From NCBI RefSeq assembly GCF_014836945.1, contig NZ_JACSPX010000001.1:1907382-1971381 (forward strand): a stretch of DNA of 64,000 nt, given 5' to 3'. A model generated the notes under the pieces. That model was given only the letters and a program-made list of their open reading frames with translations, was not told where the DNA came from and did no database searches. The position numbers and the translations under genes are program-made. Source of the stretch: Microbacterium commune (GTDB taxonomy: Bacteria; Actinomycetota; Actinomycetes; Actinomycetales; Microbacteriaceae). The stretch's first letter is position 1. Every line of letters starts with the position of its first letter. Of this stretch, positions 16,226-24,068 are shown piece by piece.

Positions 16226-17572
16226 TCAGGCTTCGGCGGACCGGGGGAGGGCCAGAGTCATCAGCGCCCCTCCGGAGGGGGCGTCGGATGCGGTGACCTC
16301 GCCGCCGTGCGCCAGAGCGATCTCCCGCACGATGGCGAGTCCGAGGCCGCTGCCGCCGGCATCCCTCGCTCGCGCCTCGTCGAGCCGCACGAAGCGGTCG
16401 AAGATGTGCTCGCGCTGCTCGACCGGGATCCCCGTCCCGTCATCCTCGACCTGCAGCAGCACTCTCTCGCCCTGCTCGACCACGCGGATGGACACCCGCT
16501 CGCGGGCATGCCGAGCCGCGTTGTCGGCGAGGTTGCGCGCCGCACGAGCCAGCAGCGCTGCGTTCCCGACGACGCGGCCGGGCCCGATCCCGCTGGCGTC
16601 GACGGCGATTCCCATGCCACGCAGCCGCTGCACCTCGGCCAGGGCGATGTCGTCGACATCGGTCGGCGCCACGGGGGCGTCGCGGCCCTCGTCGAGCCGG
16701 GCCAGCAGCAGCAGTCCTTCGACGAGCTCCTGCATCCGCCCACCTTCGTCGAGCACGACGCGACTCAGGGCAGGCAGAGAACTCGCCTCCGGATGCGCTG
16801 CCGCCAGCTCCGCGTGCTGGCGGATCGTCGCCAGGGGCGAGCGCAGCTCGTGCGACGCGTCGCTGACGAACCGGCGCTGCGTGATCTGCGAGTGCTCCAG
16901 ACGGTCCAGCATCCGATTCATCGTCCGGGCCAGCGCACCCAGCTCGTCGTCTCGCGCGGCGTCCACCCGTCGGTCGAGGCCTGCCGCGTCGATGGCATCC
17001 ACCTGCCGGCGCAGCCGCTCGACGGGAGCGAGCGCGCGGGTCGCCACCACCCACATCACCAGCCCGACGAGGCCCAGCACGAGCGGCACGGCGACCGCCA
17101 GCAGCACGGCAGACGCCGACACCGCCTCCTCGACGCCGTCGAGCGGTCGCGCCACGGTGAGCGTGCCGCGATCGGTCTGCTCGCTGACGGCGAGGTAGGG
17201 ATCTCCGTCGACCTCGATGCGCTGGGCGCGGTCATCTCGCACGACGGGCAGGGCGCGGGCGTCGTCGTCGTTCGTCTGATCCGGGGCCGGCCCTGCGGTG
17301 TCGTCCTCGTCGCGCTCGCCGCCGTGGTCATCGCCGACGTCCTGCAGCCGCACGAGGACATCGTCGTCGATGGCATCCACGCGCCCGGGGCCGCGCTCGA
17401 GCTGCGCGGAGATCGTGTCGACGTCCTGTCGGACGGACGCTGCGACGCTGTCCGTCAACGTGGCCCGCAGCACCTGCACGGCCGCGAACGAGCCGGCGAT
17501 CAGCGCGACGGCGACGACCAGCAGCGCGCCGATGGTGAGGCGAGAGCGGATGGAGCGCAGCGGGGAGGTCAT
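16226..17572 (-). CDS. Sensor histidine kinase
   Basis: The protein has 448 residues: a first membrane helix (13-33), an acidic extracytoplasmic sensor region of about 115 residues, a second helix (152-177) and a HAMP domain. The HisKA motif SDASHELRSP follows, with phospho-acceptor His241, and then an HATPase domain with the N box (ARNLADNAARHA) and the G boxes DDGTGIP and GGSGLGLAIV. The ATG at 17572 overlaps the stop of the response-regulator gene (ATGA). The very acidic sensor stretch (DDHGGERDEDD) hints at cation or cationic-peptide sensing, but this is inference only. The PepSY gene follows after 56 nt. Confidence 0.9.
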   Translation of the reverse strand: MTSPLRSIRSRLTIGALLVVAVALIAGSFAAVQVLRATLTDSVAASVRQDVDTISAQLERGPGRVDAIDDDVLVRLQDVGDDHGGERDEDDTAGPAPDQTNDDDARALPVVRDDRAQRIEVDGDPYLAVSEQTDRGTLTVARPLDGVEEAVSASAVLLAVAVPLVLGLVGLVMWVVATRALAPVERLRRQVDAIDAAGLDRRVDAARDDELGALARTMNRMLDRLEHSQITQRRFVSDASHELRSPLATIRQHAELAAAHPEASSLPALSRVVLDEGGRMQELVEGLLLLARLDEGRDAPVAPTDVDDIALAEVQRLRGMGIAVDASGIGPGRVVGNAALLARAARNLADNAARHARERVSIRVVEQGERVLLQVEDDGTGIPVEQREHIFDRFVRLDEARARDAGGSGLGLAIVREIALAHGGEVTASDAPSGGALMTLALPRSAEA

Positions 17573-18252
17573 GCCCTGGCATCCCGCCCCGTCAGGCGAT
17601 AGCCCGCGCCACGGACGGTCTGGATGCTCTCCCGGCCGAACGGGCGGTCGACCTTCGCGCGCAGATGCCCGATGTAGACCTCGACGATGTTCGCATCCCC
17701 GTCGAAATCGGCACCCCACACGTTCGTGATGATCTCGGCCTTCGTCACCACCTCGTCACGGCGGCGCATCAGGAAGTCGAGCACCGCGAGTTCCCGGGCG
17801 GTGAGGGTGACCTCGGTCTCGCCGCGGAAGACCCGGCGAGCGGCAGGGTCGAGACGCAGGTCGCTCGCCTCCAGCACGGCGGGACGCTCGCGCACTCCGC
17901 GGCGGACCAGCGCCCGCAGCCGGGCGACGAGCACGGGGTACGAGAAGGGCTTGGTGAGCCAGTCGTCGCCGCCGGTGTCGAGCCCCTCGACCTCATCCCA
18001 CTCGCCGTCCTTCGCCGTGAGGAAGAGCACCGGCGTCCAATCGCCCTCGGCGCGCAGCGCCTGGCACACCCGGTATCCGCTCATCCCCGGCATCATCACA
18101 TCGAGCACGATCGCGTCGTAGTCGTCGTCACGTGCCCTGGCGAGGCCGTCGACGCCGTTGTGCGCGACGTCGACGACCATGCCCTCGGCCTCCAGCCCAC
18201 GACGGACGCCGTCGGCGAGGCGCACTTCGTCATCGACGATCAGGATCCGCAT
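17569..18252 (-). CDS. OmpR/PhoB-type response regulator
   Basis: This 227-residue regulator has a receiver domain with acidic pocket DDE (residues 7-9), phospho-acceptor Asp51 (IVLDVMMPG) and Lys in TKPF. Its C-terminal winged helix includes NIVEVYIGHLRAKVD and VRGAGYRL. It is the partner of the kinase encoded immediately downstream. CAGACT lies 6 nt before the ATG at 18252, which fits leaderless initiation at that ATG rather than at the in-frame GTG two codons upstream. The pair is probably transcribed with the PepSY gene. Confidence 0.9.
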   Translation of the reverse strand: MRILIVDDEVRLADGVRRGLEAEGMVVDVAHNGVDGLARARDDDYDAIVLDVMMPGMSGYRVCQALRAEGDWTPVLFLTAKDGEWDEVEGLDTGGDDWLTKPFSYPVLVARLRALVRRGVRERPAVLEASDLRLDPAARRVFRGETEVTLTARELAVLDFLMRRRDEVVTKAEIITNVWGADFDGDANIVEVYIGHLRAKVDRPFGRESIQTVRGAGYRLTGRDARA

Positions 18253-18306
18253 GCTCACAGTCTGGCGGCTGGATCCTGAAGCGCGGCTGAAGCGCGCAGC
18301 CGGGAA

Positions 18307-18855
18307 TCAGGCGTGCTGCTCGCGGTGCGTGCCCTCGCCGATCTCCTCGACGACCTTCGCGCAGAACGCGGGCAGGTCATCGGGGGTGCGACTGGAGACC
18401 AGACCCGCGTCGACCACGACCTCCTCGTCGACCCACGTCGCCCCGGCGTTGCGCAGGTCGGTCGCGAGACTGGGGTAGCTGGTGAGGGTGCGGCCGTCGA
18501 CGACGTCAGCCTCGATGAGGATCCACGCGCCGTGGCAGATCACGCCGACCGGCTTGTGCTGCTCGAAGAATGCGCGGGCGAGATCGATGGAGGCGCGATC
18601 CATGCGCAGGTGGTCGGCGTTCACGACGCCGCCGGGCAGCACCAGGGCGTCGAAGTCGTCGGCCGATGCGGCGCCCGCGGCGAGGTCGACCGGCTGGGCA
18701 TGACCGTTCTTGCCGGTGATCTCGCCGGACTCGGGCGACACCATGGTCGCCGTGCCGCCGGCGTCGGTCACCGCCCGCCACGGCTCGGTCAGTTCGCTGT
18801 CTTCGAAGCCGTCGGTTGCGAGGAAGGCGACCTTCGCGTCGGAGATGCTCGTCAT
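18307..18855 (-). CDS. DJ-1/PfpI family protein (type 1 glutamine amidotransferase-like)
   Basis: The 182-residue product belongs to the PfpI/DJ-1 branch. The nucleophile elbow is GVICHGAWIL, with a cysteine followed by histidine, and KVAFLATDGFEDSEL provides the conserved glutamate. Members act as glyoxalases or deglycases, or protect against stress; the true substrate here is unknown. AAAGGA precedes two consecutive ATG codons, and I use the second (18855) for spacing. It is separated from the downstream response regulator by 54 nt and is probably a single-gene unit. Confidence 0.85.
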   Translation of the reverse strand: MTSISDAKVAFLATDGFEDSELTEPWRAVTDAGGTATMVSPESGEITGKNGHAQPVDLAAGAASADDFDALVLPGGVVNADHLRMDRASIDLARAFFEQHKPVGVICHGAWILIEADVVDGRTLTSYPSLATDLRNAGATWVDEEVVVDAGLVSSRTPDDLPAFCAKVVEEIGEGTHREQHA

Positions 18856-18973
18856 CATGCGTCCTTTCGATCGGGGATGGTGGTGCCACTCTGCGACGGG
18901 GCGGCGCATCCTCGGCAGGGGATGGCGAGGCGCGGCGACGCGTGATACGCCCGCAGGTGCCTACGCTGGACGG

Positions 18974-19633
18974 ATGTCCGTGTCGTCGCATCCGCTGCCC
19001 GCGACGATCGCCCATGCCGTTGAGCATGAGCTCATGATCCGCAAGTCGCGGTTCCTGACCCTGGTGGCTCCGGTGGACGCGCCCGAGGCGGCTGACGCGG
19101 TGATCGCCGATGTGAGAAGGCGGTACTGGGATGCCAGGCACAACTGCAGTGCGCAGGTGACCGGGCTGCACGGCGATCGCGCACGGTCGTCCGATGACGG
19201 AGAGCCGTCGGGGACGGCGGGGATCCCGATGCTGGAGGTGCTGCGGCGTCGGGAGCTGACCGATGTCGTCGCCGTGGTGACGCGCTATTTCGGCGGCATC
19301 AAGCTGGGGGCAGGCGGTCTCGTGCGCGCCTACTCGTCTGCGGTCTCCGAGACGCTCGATCTCGCGGCCCTGGTCGACCGGCGGGTGCTGGATCAGGTGC
19401 GCCTGGCTGCTGCGCACGCGGATGCCGGACGTTTCGACAACCTGCTCCGCGACTGGGCGGCACGCAGTGGTGCCGTGCTCGGGGAGACCACCTATGCGGC
19501 GTCGGCGGAGTTCGAGGTGTGGGCGCCGGCATCGGCGGTGCCGGCTCTGCAGGCGGAGGTCGCCGCGCTGTCCGCGGGAGCGGTGGCGGCGGTCGGGACC
19601 GGCGTGCAGCGGGTGATCGACGTGCCGCGCTGA
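18974..19633 (+). CDS. YigZ/IMPACT family protein
   Basis: The product is 219 residues with the UPF0029/IMPACT N-terminal domain, including KSRFLTLVAPV, the DDGEPSGTAGIPML block and TRYFGGIKLGAGGLVRAYS, all hallmarks of YigZ. A C-terminal ferredoxin-like domain follows. The family is linked to ribosome-associated regulation in eukaryotes (IMPACT); the bacterial role is not settled. The ATG lies 6 nt after TACGCT (18962-18967) without a ribosome-binding site, a leaderless arrangement. It converges with the serine hydrolase gene after a 15-nt gap. Confidence 0.88.
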   Translation: MSVSSHPLPATIAHAVEHELMIRKSRFLTLVAPVDAPEAADAVIADVRRRYWDARHNCSAQVTGLHGDRARSSDDGEPSGTAGIPMLEVLRRRELTDVVAVVTRYFGGIKLGAGGLVRAYSSAVSETLDLAALVDRRVLDQVRLAAAHADAGRFDNLLRDWAARSGAVLGETTYAASAEFEVWAPASAVPALQAEVAALSAGAVAAVGTGVQRVIDVPR

Positions 19634-19648
19634 GCGACGCGGGCCGAA

Positions 19649-20476
19649 TCAGCCGCGGAGGGCGGTGAGCACGGCCTCCGACAGCGGCGGCCAGGCCTCG
19701 GACGCCCATGGCCCGAAGTCCCGATCGGCGAGCGCGACGCAGGCCGCCTGCGCCCGCGGGTCCACCCACAGGAACGTGCCGCTCTGCCCGAAGTGGCCGA
19801 ACGTCTCAGCGGAGTTGGCCGTCGACGTCCAATGCGGCGATTTGCCGTCGCGCAGTTCGAACCCGAGCCCCCAGTCGTTCGGCCGCTGCACCCCGTAGCC
19901 GGGCAGCACCCCGTCGAGTCCGGGGAACGCGACGGTCGTCGCGAGTGCCAGCGTCTGCGGGGCGAGCAAGGCGGGACGCTGCAGTTCGGCGGCGAAGCGC
20001 GCGAGGTCGGCCGCGGTGGATTCGGCACCCGCGCCGGCTGACCCGGTCAGCCTTGTCGACGTCATGCCGAGCGGCGCGAACACCGCTTCGTGGATGTAGG
20101 TGGCGAACGGGATCTCGGCGCGCTCCTCGAGCGTCTGAGCGAGCACGTCGAAGCCGCGGTTGGAGTAGATCCGGCGGGTTCCCGGCTCGGCTCGCACCCG
20201 GTCTTCGGAGAAATCGAGTCCGGAGGTGTGGGCGAGCAGGTGGCGCACGGTCGATCCGGGAGGGCCCGCCGGGTCATCGAGGTCGAAGACGCCCTCCTCG
20301 ACGGCGACCAGCGCGGCGTATGCGGTGAGCGGCTTGGTGACGGATGCCAGACGGTAGACCCGATCGAGGTCGCCGCGCGATCCGACGACGTCGCCGTCGG
20401 CGCCGATCACGGCAACCGCCGCGTGGTCGACGGGCCAGCTGTCGACCTGGATCAGCGCGTCGTCGATGGCTGTCAT
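19649..20476 (-). CDS. Serine hydrolase of the beta-lactamase / penicillin-binding protein family
   Basis: The 275-residue protein has class C-type catalytic motifs: Ser45-x-x-Lys48 (SVTK), Tyr104-Ser-Asn (YSN) and a His228-Phe-Gly triad-box equivalent (HFGQSG). There is no signal peptide, so it is probably cytoplasmic and more likely an esterase or D-aminopeptidase-like enzyme than a resistance beta-lactamase. The ATG at 20476 is chosen because GGGAGGGCGC precedes it. An upstream in-frame start would add 22 residues without similarity to the family. Confidence 0.82.
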   Translation of the reverse strand: MTAIDDALIQVDSWPVDHAAVAVIGADGDVVGSRGDLDRVYRLASVTKPLTAYAALVAVEEGVFDLDDPAGPPGSTVRHLLAHTSGLDFSEDRVRAEPGTRRIYSNRGFDVLAQTLEERAEIPFATYIHEAVFAPLGMTSTRLTGSAGAGAESTAADLARFAAELQRPALLAPQTLALATTVAFPGLDGVLPGYGVQRPNDWGLGFELRDGKSPHWTSTANSAETFGHFGQSGTFLWVDPRAQAACVALADRDFGPWASEAWPPLSEAVLTALRG

Positions 20477-20739
20477 GCGCCCTCCCGGATGTCGTGCACT
20501 GTGCGTCTCTCGCATGGAGAGCGCGATGGCATCCTCCCACACCGGCTCCGTTCGCCGCCGGTGCAGTCGAAGGTATGCCTGGAACTGAAGGCGTTCTCAA
20601 CGGAGAACACGAGGCCTTCCTCGATCCGAGATGCAGTTCGGGGGACGCTCCGCAAGTACGCGCAATTTGCGGGCTTCATCGAGTCTGACTGAGCTATGCG
20701 GCGCGAACGACTGTCGCACCGCGTGAGCCGAGGACAGGT
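20477..20739. other. Non-coding stretch between serine hydrolase and tRNA-Lys
   Basis: The 325-bp gap from the serine hydrolase start to tRNA-Lys contains no convincing gene. Short open frames lack ribosome-binding sites, -10 elements at leaderless spacing and family features. Its only clear structure is the hairpin at 20740-20776. The composition is a little less GC-rich than its surroundings. Confidence 0.5.
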
Positions 20740-20776
20740 TTCCGCCGGGATCTCCGTCTTCGGTATCCCGGCGGAA
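20740..20776 (-). terminator. Terminator-like hairpin after tRNA-Lys
   Basis: A perfect 11-bp stem, TTCCGCCGGGA (20740-20750) with TCCCGGCGGAA (20766-20776), lies 25 nt downstream of the tRNA-Lys 3' end on the minus strand. There is no long T tract. Confidence 0.55.
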
Positions 20777-20801
20777 TCACGCGATCCCAGTGCCTGACTG
20801 G

Positions 20802-20874
20802 TGGGCCCCGTGGGGCTCGAACCCACGACCCGCGGATTAAAAGTCCGATGCTCTGCCAACTGAGCTAGAGGCCC
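20802..20874 (-). tRNA. tRNA-Lys (anticodon TTT)
   Basis: This is a complete 73-nt cloverleaf on the minus strand. The acceptor arm GGGCCTC pairs with GGGGCCC through one G-T pair, the anticodon loop is CTTTTAA (anticodon TTT), and the T-loop is TTCGAGC. No CCA is encoded. TAGACT 9 nt ahead of the 5' end is a likely -10 element. Confidence 0.95.
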
Positions 20875-20933
20875 GTGCCTCAAGTCTAGAGGCCGTCGAA
20901 CCGGGTCCTGACCGCCCGGTTCGTACGCACGAA

Positions 20934-20968
20934 GAGGCGCCCGTCGACTCATGGTCGACGGGCGCCTC
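20934..20968. terminator. Terminator hairpin after the fasciclin gene
   Basis: A perfect 15-bp stem, GAGGCGCCCGTCGAC with GTCGACGGGCGCCTC around a 5-nt loop, lies about 65 nt beyond the stop of the fasciclin lipoprotein gene and upstream of tRNA-Lys. It probably separates the two minus-strand units. Confidence 0.7.
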
Positions 20969-21033
20969 TGATCAGCCTGCGGATCCCTACCGGGCTGATC
21001 TCACCGCGTCACTCCTGCACGGTGTCCGGTCGG

Positions 21034-21696
21034 TCACTGAGCTGGCGGCATCAGGACCGAGTCGATGAGGTACACGGTGGCGTTGGCGGTCTGCACGCCG
21101 CCGCAGATGACGTTCGCGTCGTTCACCATCCACTCGTCGCCCGAGCCGGTGACCTCGAGGTCGGCGCCCTGAACGGTCGTGTGCATGCCCTCGATGTCGG
21201 ACGGCGCGATCTGGCCGGGGACGACGTGGTAGGTCAGGATCGACGTGAGCGTGTCGGCGTCGGTCTTCAGGCTCTCGATCGTCGCTGCGTCGATCTTGGC
21301 GAAGGCGTCGTCAACCGGCGCGAAGACGGTGAACTCGTCGCCGTTGAGCGTGTCGACGAGGTTGACGTCGGGGTTCAGCTGTCCGCTCACAGCCGAGACG
21401 AGGGTCGTGAGCAGCGGGTTGTTCGACGCCGCGACGGCGACCGGGTCCTGCGACATGCCCTCGATCGAGCCGCCGCCGTCCGGAACCTGCTCGGCGTAGG
21501 CCTCACAGCCGGGGCCGACGAGATTCGCCGCGGGGTCCATGGTCTCAGGAGCGTCGGACGTCTCGGACGTCTCGGCCGGCATCGGCTCCGACGATTCCAT
21601 GTCCGACTCGCCTCCCATCGTGCAGCCCGACAGGACGAGGGCGCCGACGAAACCGAGCGAGAGAGCGGCGGTGATCTTCTTCTTGGTGCTGAGCAT
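21034..21696 (-). CDS. Fasciclin-domain lipoprotein
   Basis: The 220-residue product is an exported lipoprotein with lipobox LSGC (Cys25), an acidic Ser/Glu/Thr linker, and one FAS1 domain from about residue 70 to the end. The FAS1 domain shows [19 protein letters not shown] and [14 protein letters not shown]1 proteins are cell-surface adhesion-type proteins; the mycobacterial relatives MPT70 and MPT83 are classic SigK targets. Here the gene is divergent from sigK-rskA and is preceded by a SigK-like promoter. GGAGG lies 7 nt before the ATG. A long hairpin follows the gene. Confidence 0.9.
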   Translation of the reverse strand: MLSTKKKITAALSLGFVGALVLSGCTMGGESDMESSEPMPAETSETSDAPETMDPAANLVGPGCEAYAEQVPDGGGSIEGMSQDPVAVAASNNPLLTTLVSAVSGQLNPDVNLVDTLNGDEFTVFAPVDDAFAKIDAATIESLKTDADTLTSILTYHVVPGQIAPSDIEGMHTTVQGADLEVTGSGDEWMVNDANVICGGVQTANATVYLIDSVLMPPAQ

Positions 21697-21745
21697 TTCA
21701 ACCTCCGGAGTTCGGTGCCGCGGACCTCCCGCGGCGTCGACGGTT

Positions 21746-21772
21746 GTTCGGAACCCCTCCGAGATCGGATGG
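21746..21772 (-). promoter_or_regulatory. SigK-like promoter of the fasciclin gene
   Basis: On the minus strand CCATCC (21772-21767) and CCGAAC (21751-21746) are 15 nt apart and about 50 nt ahead of the fasciclin ATG. I recall the mycobacterial SigK consensus as CCATCC followed by CCGAAT at 16-17 nt, so this is a near match with a short spacer. Confidence 0.45.
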
Positions 21773-21776
21773 GAAT

Positions 21777-21804
21777 CAATCCGATTCGATTCTCAGACCC
21801 GAAG
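21777..21804 (+). promoter_or_regulatory. SigK-like promoter of sigK
   Basis: On the plus strand CAATCC (21777-21782) and CCGAAG (21799-21804) are 16 nt apart and lie about 50 nt before the sigK start. The element faces away from the fasciclin promoter, and the two -35 elements are 4 bp apart. This suggests autoregulation of sigK together with its presumed target. Confidence 0.45.
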
Positions 21805-21855
21805 AATCTGTGACGGATGGCGGGTCACACTCACGCGCGAGAGGAGGGATGGGGC

Positions 21856-22458
21856 ATGCTTGTCGAGATGGTTATCGATGGCGTCGAGGTGGTCGAGGAC
21901 GGGTCGTCCGGCGATCTTGCCGCCGACCTCATCATTCGCGTCGCCGACGGTGACCAGCGCGCCTTCGCGGAGCTCTACGATCTGCTCTCCCCGCGGGTGT
22001 TCGCTCTCATCCTCAAGGTCGTGGTGAACCGATCGCAGAGCGAGGAAGTGCTGCAGGAGGTCTTCCTCGAGATCTGGCAATCCGCTTCGAAGTTCGCTCC
22101 GAACAGAGGTCAGGGCCGTTCCTGGATCTTCACGATCGCACACCGCCGGGCCGTCGACCGGGTGCGATCGTCGCAGTCCAGCACCGATCGCGACATGCGC
22201 GTCGGCGTTCGCGACCTCGGCGGTGAACGGGACGTGGTGCAGGAGGCGGTCGAATCGAAGCTGGAGGGCGAGCGCGTGGTCGCCGCTCTCTCGGCGCTGC
22301 CCGAGGCCCAGCAGGAGGCGCTGATCCTGGCCTACTACGGCGGCTACAGCCAGAGCGAGATCGCGGCACTCACCGGAGTGGCGCTGGGAACGATCAAAAC
22401 GAGAATGCGGGACGGACTGACGCGGTTGCGCGGGGAGATGGGGGTGTCAGGAGCATGA
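21856..22458 (+). CDS. sigK: ECF RNA polymerase sigma factor, SigK-like
   Basis: The 200-residue protein has sigma region 2 (AFAELYDLLSPRVFALILKVV, followed by EEVLQEVFLEIWQ and GRSWIFTIAHRRAVDRVRS). Region 4 has an HTH in GGYSQSEIAALTGVALGTIKTRMRDGL. Together with the RskA-type anti-sigma gene coupled to its 3' end and the divergent fasciclin gene, this supports SigK. GAGGAGGG precedes the ATG at 21856; upstream in-frame codons have poorer context. In mycobacteria SigK activity is held by membrane RskA and released by proteolysis. Confidence 0.85.
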   Translation: MLVEMVIDGVEVVEDGSSGDLAADLIIRVADGDQRAFAELYDLLSPRVFALILKVVVNRSQSEEVLQEVFLEIWQSASKFAPNRGQGRSWIFTIAHRRAVDRVRSSQSSTDRDMRVGVRDLGGERDVVQEAVESKLEGERVVAALSALPEAQQEALILAYYGGYSQSEIAALTGVALGTIKTRMRDGLTRLRGEMGVSGA

Positions 22459-23231
22459 ATGAGCAGGAATTCGCGGAGCTCGCGGCCGCCCACGCCCTCG
22501 GGGCCCTGGGCGAGACCGACGAACGGCGATTCGCTGAGGCGCTCGCCGAGCATCCCGAGTGGCAGGCCATCGCCGACGACGACCACGACACGGTCGCGAT
22601 CCTCGCCGGCGGGCTTGCTCCGGTCGCACCGCCGCAGGCGCTGCGCTCGACGCTGCTGCAGCAGATCGCCTCGCTGCCGCAGGACGGCGGGACGACTCCG
22701 ACACATCCGGATGATGCTGCTGTCGGCGACGACGCGGGATCCAGGGCGACCGGTGCGTCGGCCCCCGCGGGAGCGCCGTGGCGGCGCAGGATCTTCGCGC
22801 TCGCCGCGGGGCTCGCGCTGATCGTCGGCGCCGGTGTGGCGACCACGACCGTGGTCTCTCGGCTGCAGCGGCCGGCATCCGTGGTCGCGCTGGACGAGAT
22901 CCGCTCGGCCCCGGATGCTGAGCAGGTGGAGGTGCAGCTCGAATCCGGCGGCACGGCGACCGCGCACTGGTCCGGCGCGGTCGGCAAGGCGGTGCTGGTG
23001 GCATCCGGCCTCGACGATCTCGGTGCGGACAAGAGCTACGAGCTGTGGTTCGTCCGCGGCGAGCAGCCCATCGCGGCCGGCGTCTTCGACGCAGACGGCG
23101 GCACGGCCACTGCTCTGCTCGATGTGCCCATGCATGCGGGCGATGTCATCGCGGTGACGGTGGAGCAGGCCGGTGGGTCGCCGTCCGGCCTGCCGACGAC
23201 CGATCCGATCATCGTCATCCCGACCGCCTGA
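22455..23231 (+). CDS. rskA: Anti-sigma K factor
   Basis: The 258-residue protein has the RskA architecture. A short N-terminal anti-sigma domain (EFAELAAAHALGALGETDERR) is followed by a linker, one membrane helix (about residues 112-133) and an extracytoplasmic RskA domain with KSYELWFVRGEQPIAAGVF. It should sequester SigK at the membrane until regulated proteolysis. Its ATG overlaps the sigK stop (ATGA), ensuring balanced synthesis. Confidence 0.9.
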   Translation: MNEQEFAELAAAHALGALGETDERRFAEALAEHPEWQAIADDDHDTVAILAGGLAPVAPPQALRSTLLQQIASLPQDGGTTPTHPDDAAVGDDAGSRATGASAPAGAPWRRRIFALAAGLALIVGAGVATTTVVSRLQRPASVVALDEIRSAPDAEQVEVQLESGGTATAHWSGAVGKAVLVASGLDDLGADKSYELWFVRGEQPIAAGVFDADGGTATALLDVPMHAGDVIAVTVEQAGGSPSGLPTTDPIIVIPTA

Positions 23232-23292
23232 TCCGACCGGGCATCCGGGTTTCGATGGCCCGGCCGCCGCATGGCGGGCGTAGCCTTGACGG

Positions 23293-23922
23293 ATGCCCGA
23301 GCAGTTCCACCGCCCCGTCCGCAGGCCGCCCGCGGCCTTCGACAACATCGTCGGCGAAGCCGACCCGGCCGAGCAGTCGCGCGTCGCCCACGCCACCGCA
23401 TCCGCTCTGCTCGAGCGCGCGCGCAGCGACGAATCGGGTGCCGTCACCTCACGGCTGCTCGCGTTCGCGGCCGAGAACGGCATCGACGAGATCGCCGAGC
23501 TCTGGTCGCACGCTCCCGCGCGCTCGCTGCCCGGAGCCCTGTGGCGGCTGTACCTGCTGCAGATCGCTGTCCGCTCCGACGCACCGCTGACCGCGCTGCT
23601 CTACGAGCGCGGGCGCGTCGAACTGCACACCGCCGATGCGGCCATCGCCGGTGCTCCGGCTCCCGCCGATCCGGGTGAGCTGGTCGATCTCGTCGACGCG
23701 ATCCTGCGGGGCGTGTTCCGAGGCGACTTCTCGGTCGCACTCGAGCGCGCCGCCGCGTACTGCCGGGTGCAGGCATCCGGTGCGACCCACGCGGCAGACG
23801 ACTACGAGCCGACCGAGCCGCAGCGGTCGAGCGATCTCACGCGGCGGGCGCTGCGGTTGACCGCCTACGCCGAGGATCTGGCGGCCTCCGCCGCCGCATG
23901 GCGTCGCGGCATGCTGACCTGA
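23293..23922 (+). CDS. Conserved hypothetical protein, 209 aa
   Basis: I do not recognise a named family. The protein is largely alpha-helical and Ala/Arg-rich, with no signal peptide or membrane helix. A conserved-looking core reads ELWSHAPARSLPGALWRLYLLQ, followed by AILRGVFRGDFSVALERAAAYCRVQA. The gene is real on start evidence: TAGCCT (23281-23286) ends exactly 6 nt before the ATG, the leaderless pattern seen throughout the window, and codon bias matches its neighbours. It lies 61 nt after rskA and may or may not share that transcript. A cytoplasmic regulatory or housekeeping role is possible; no function is claimed. Confidence 0.75.
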   Translation: MPEQFHRPVRRPPAAFDNIVGEADPAEQSRVAHATASALLERARSDESGAVTSRLLAFAAENGIDEIAELWSHAPARSLPGALWRLYLLQIAVRSDAPLTALLYERGRVELHTADAAIAGAPAPADPGELVDLVDAILRGVFRGDFSVALERAAAYCRVQASGATHAADDYEPTEPQRSSDLTRRALRLTAYAEDLAASAAAWRRGMLT

Positions 23923-24068
23923 CGCAGAAGAAAAGCCGGACCGCAAGAACGCCTCTCGGCGGAAGGCCGCTCGCAGCGGCGAATATTGGAGCCCGGGGTT
24001 ATGCGGCCCGGCCGATCAAGTGTAACGCGTCAGCGGCACGGGTATTCCCGTCGCCGTAGGCTGTGCAC

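Noticed and set aside
20477..20739. Short open frames in the gap before tRNA-Lys, considered as a gene remnant or integration scar.
   Set aside because: There are no start signals, no family features and no duplicated tRNA 3' end that would mark an attachment site.
23923..24056. The gap before pabC with a gaatattggagcccggggtt stretch, considered as an RNA gene.
   Set aside because: I find no cloverleaf, conserved rRNA segment or stable extended stem; only the pabC promoter is supported.
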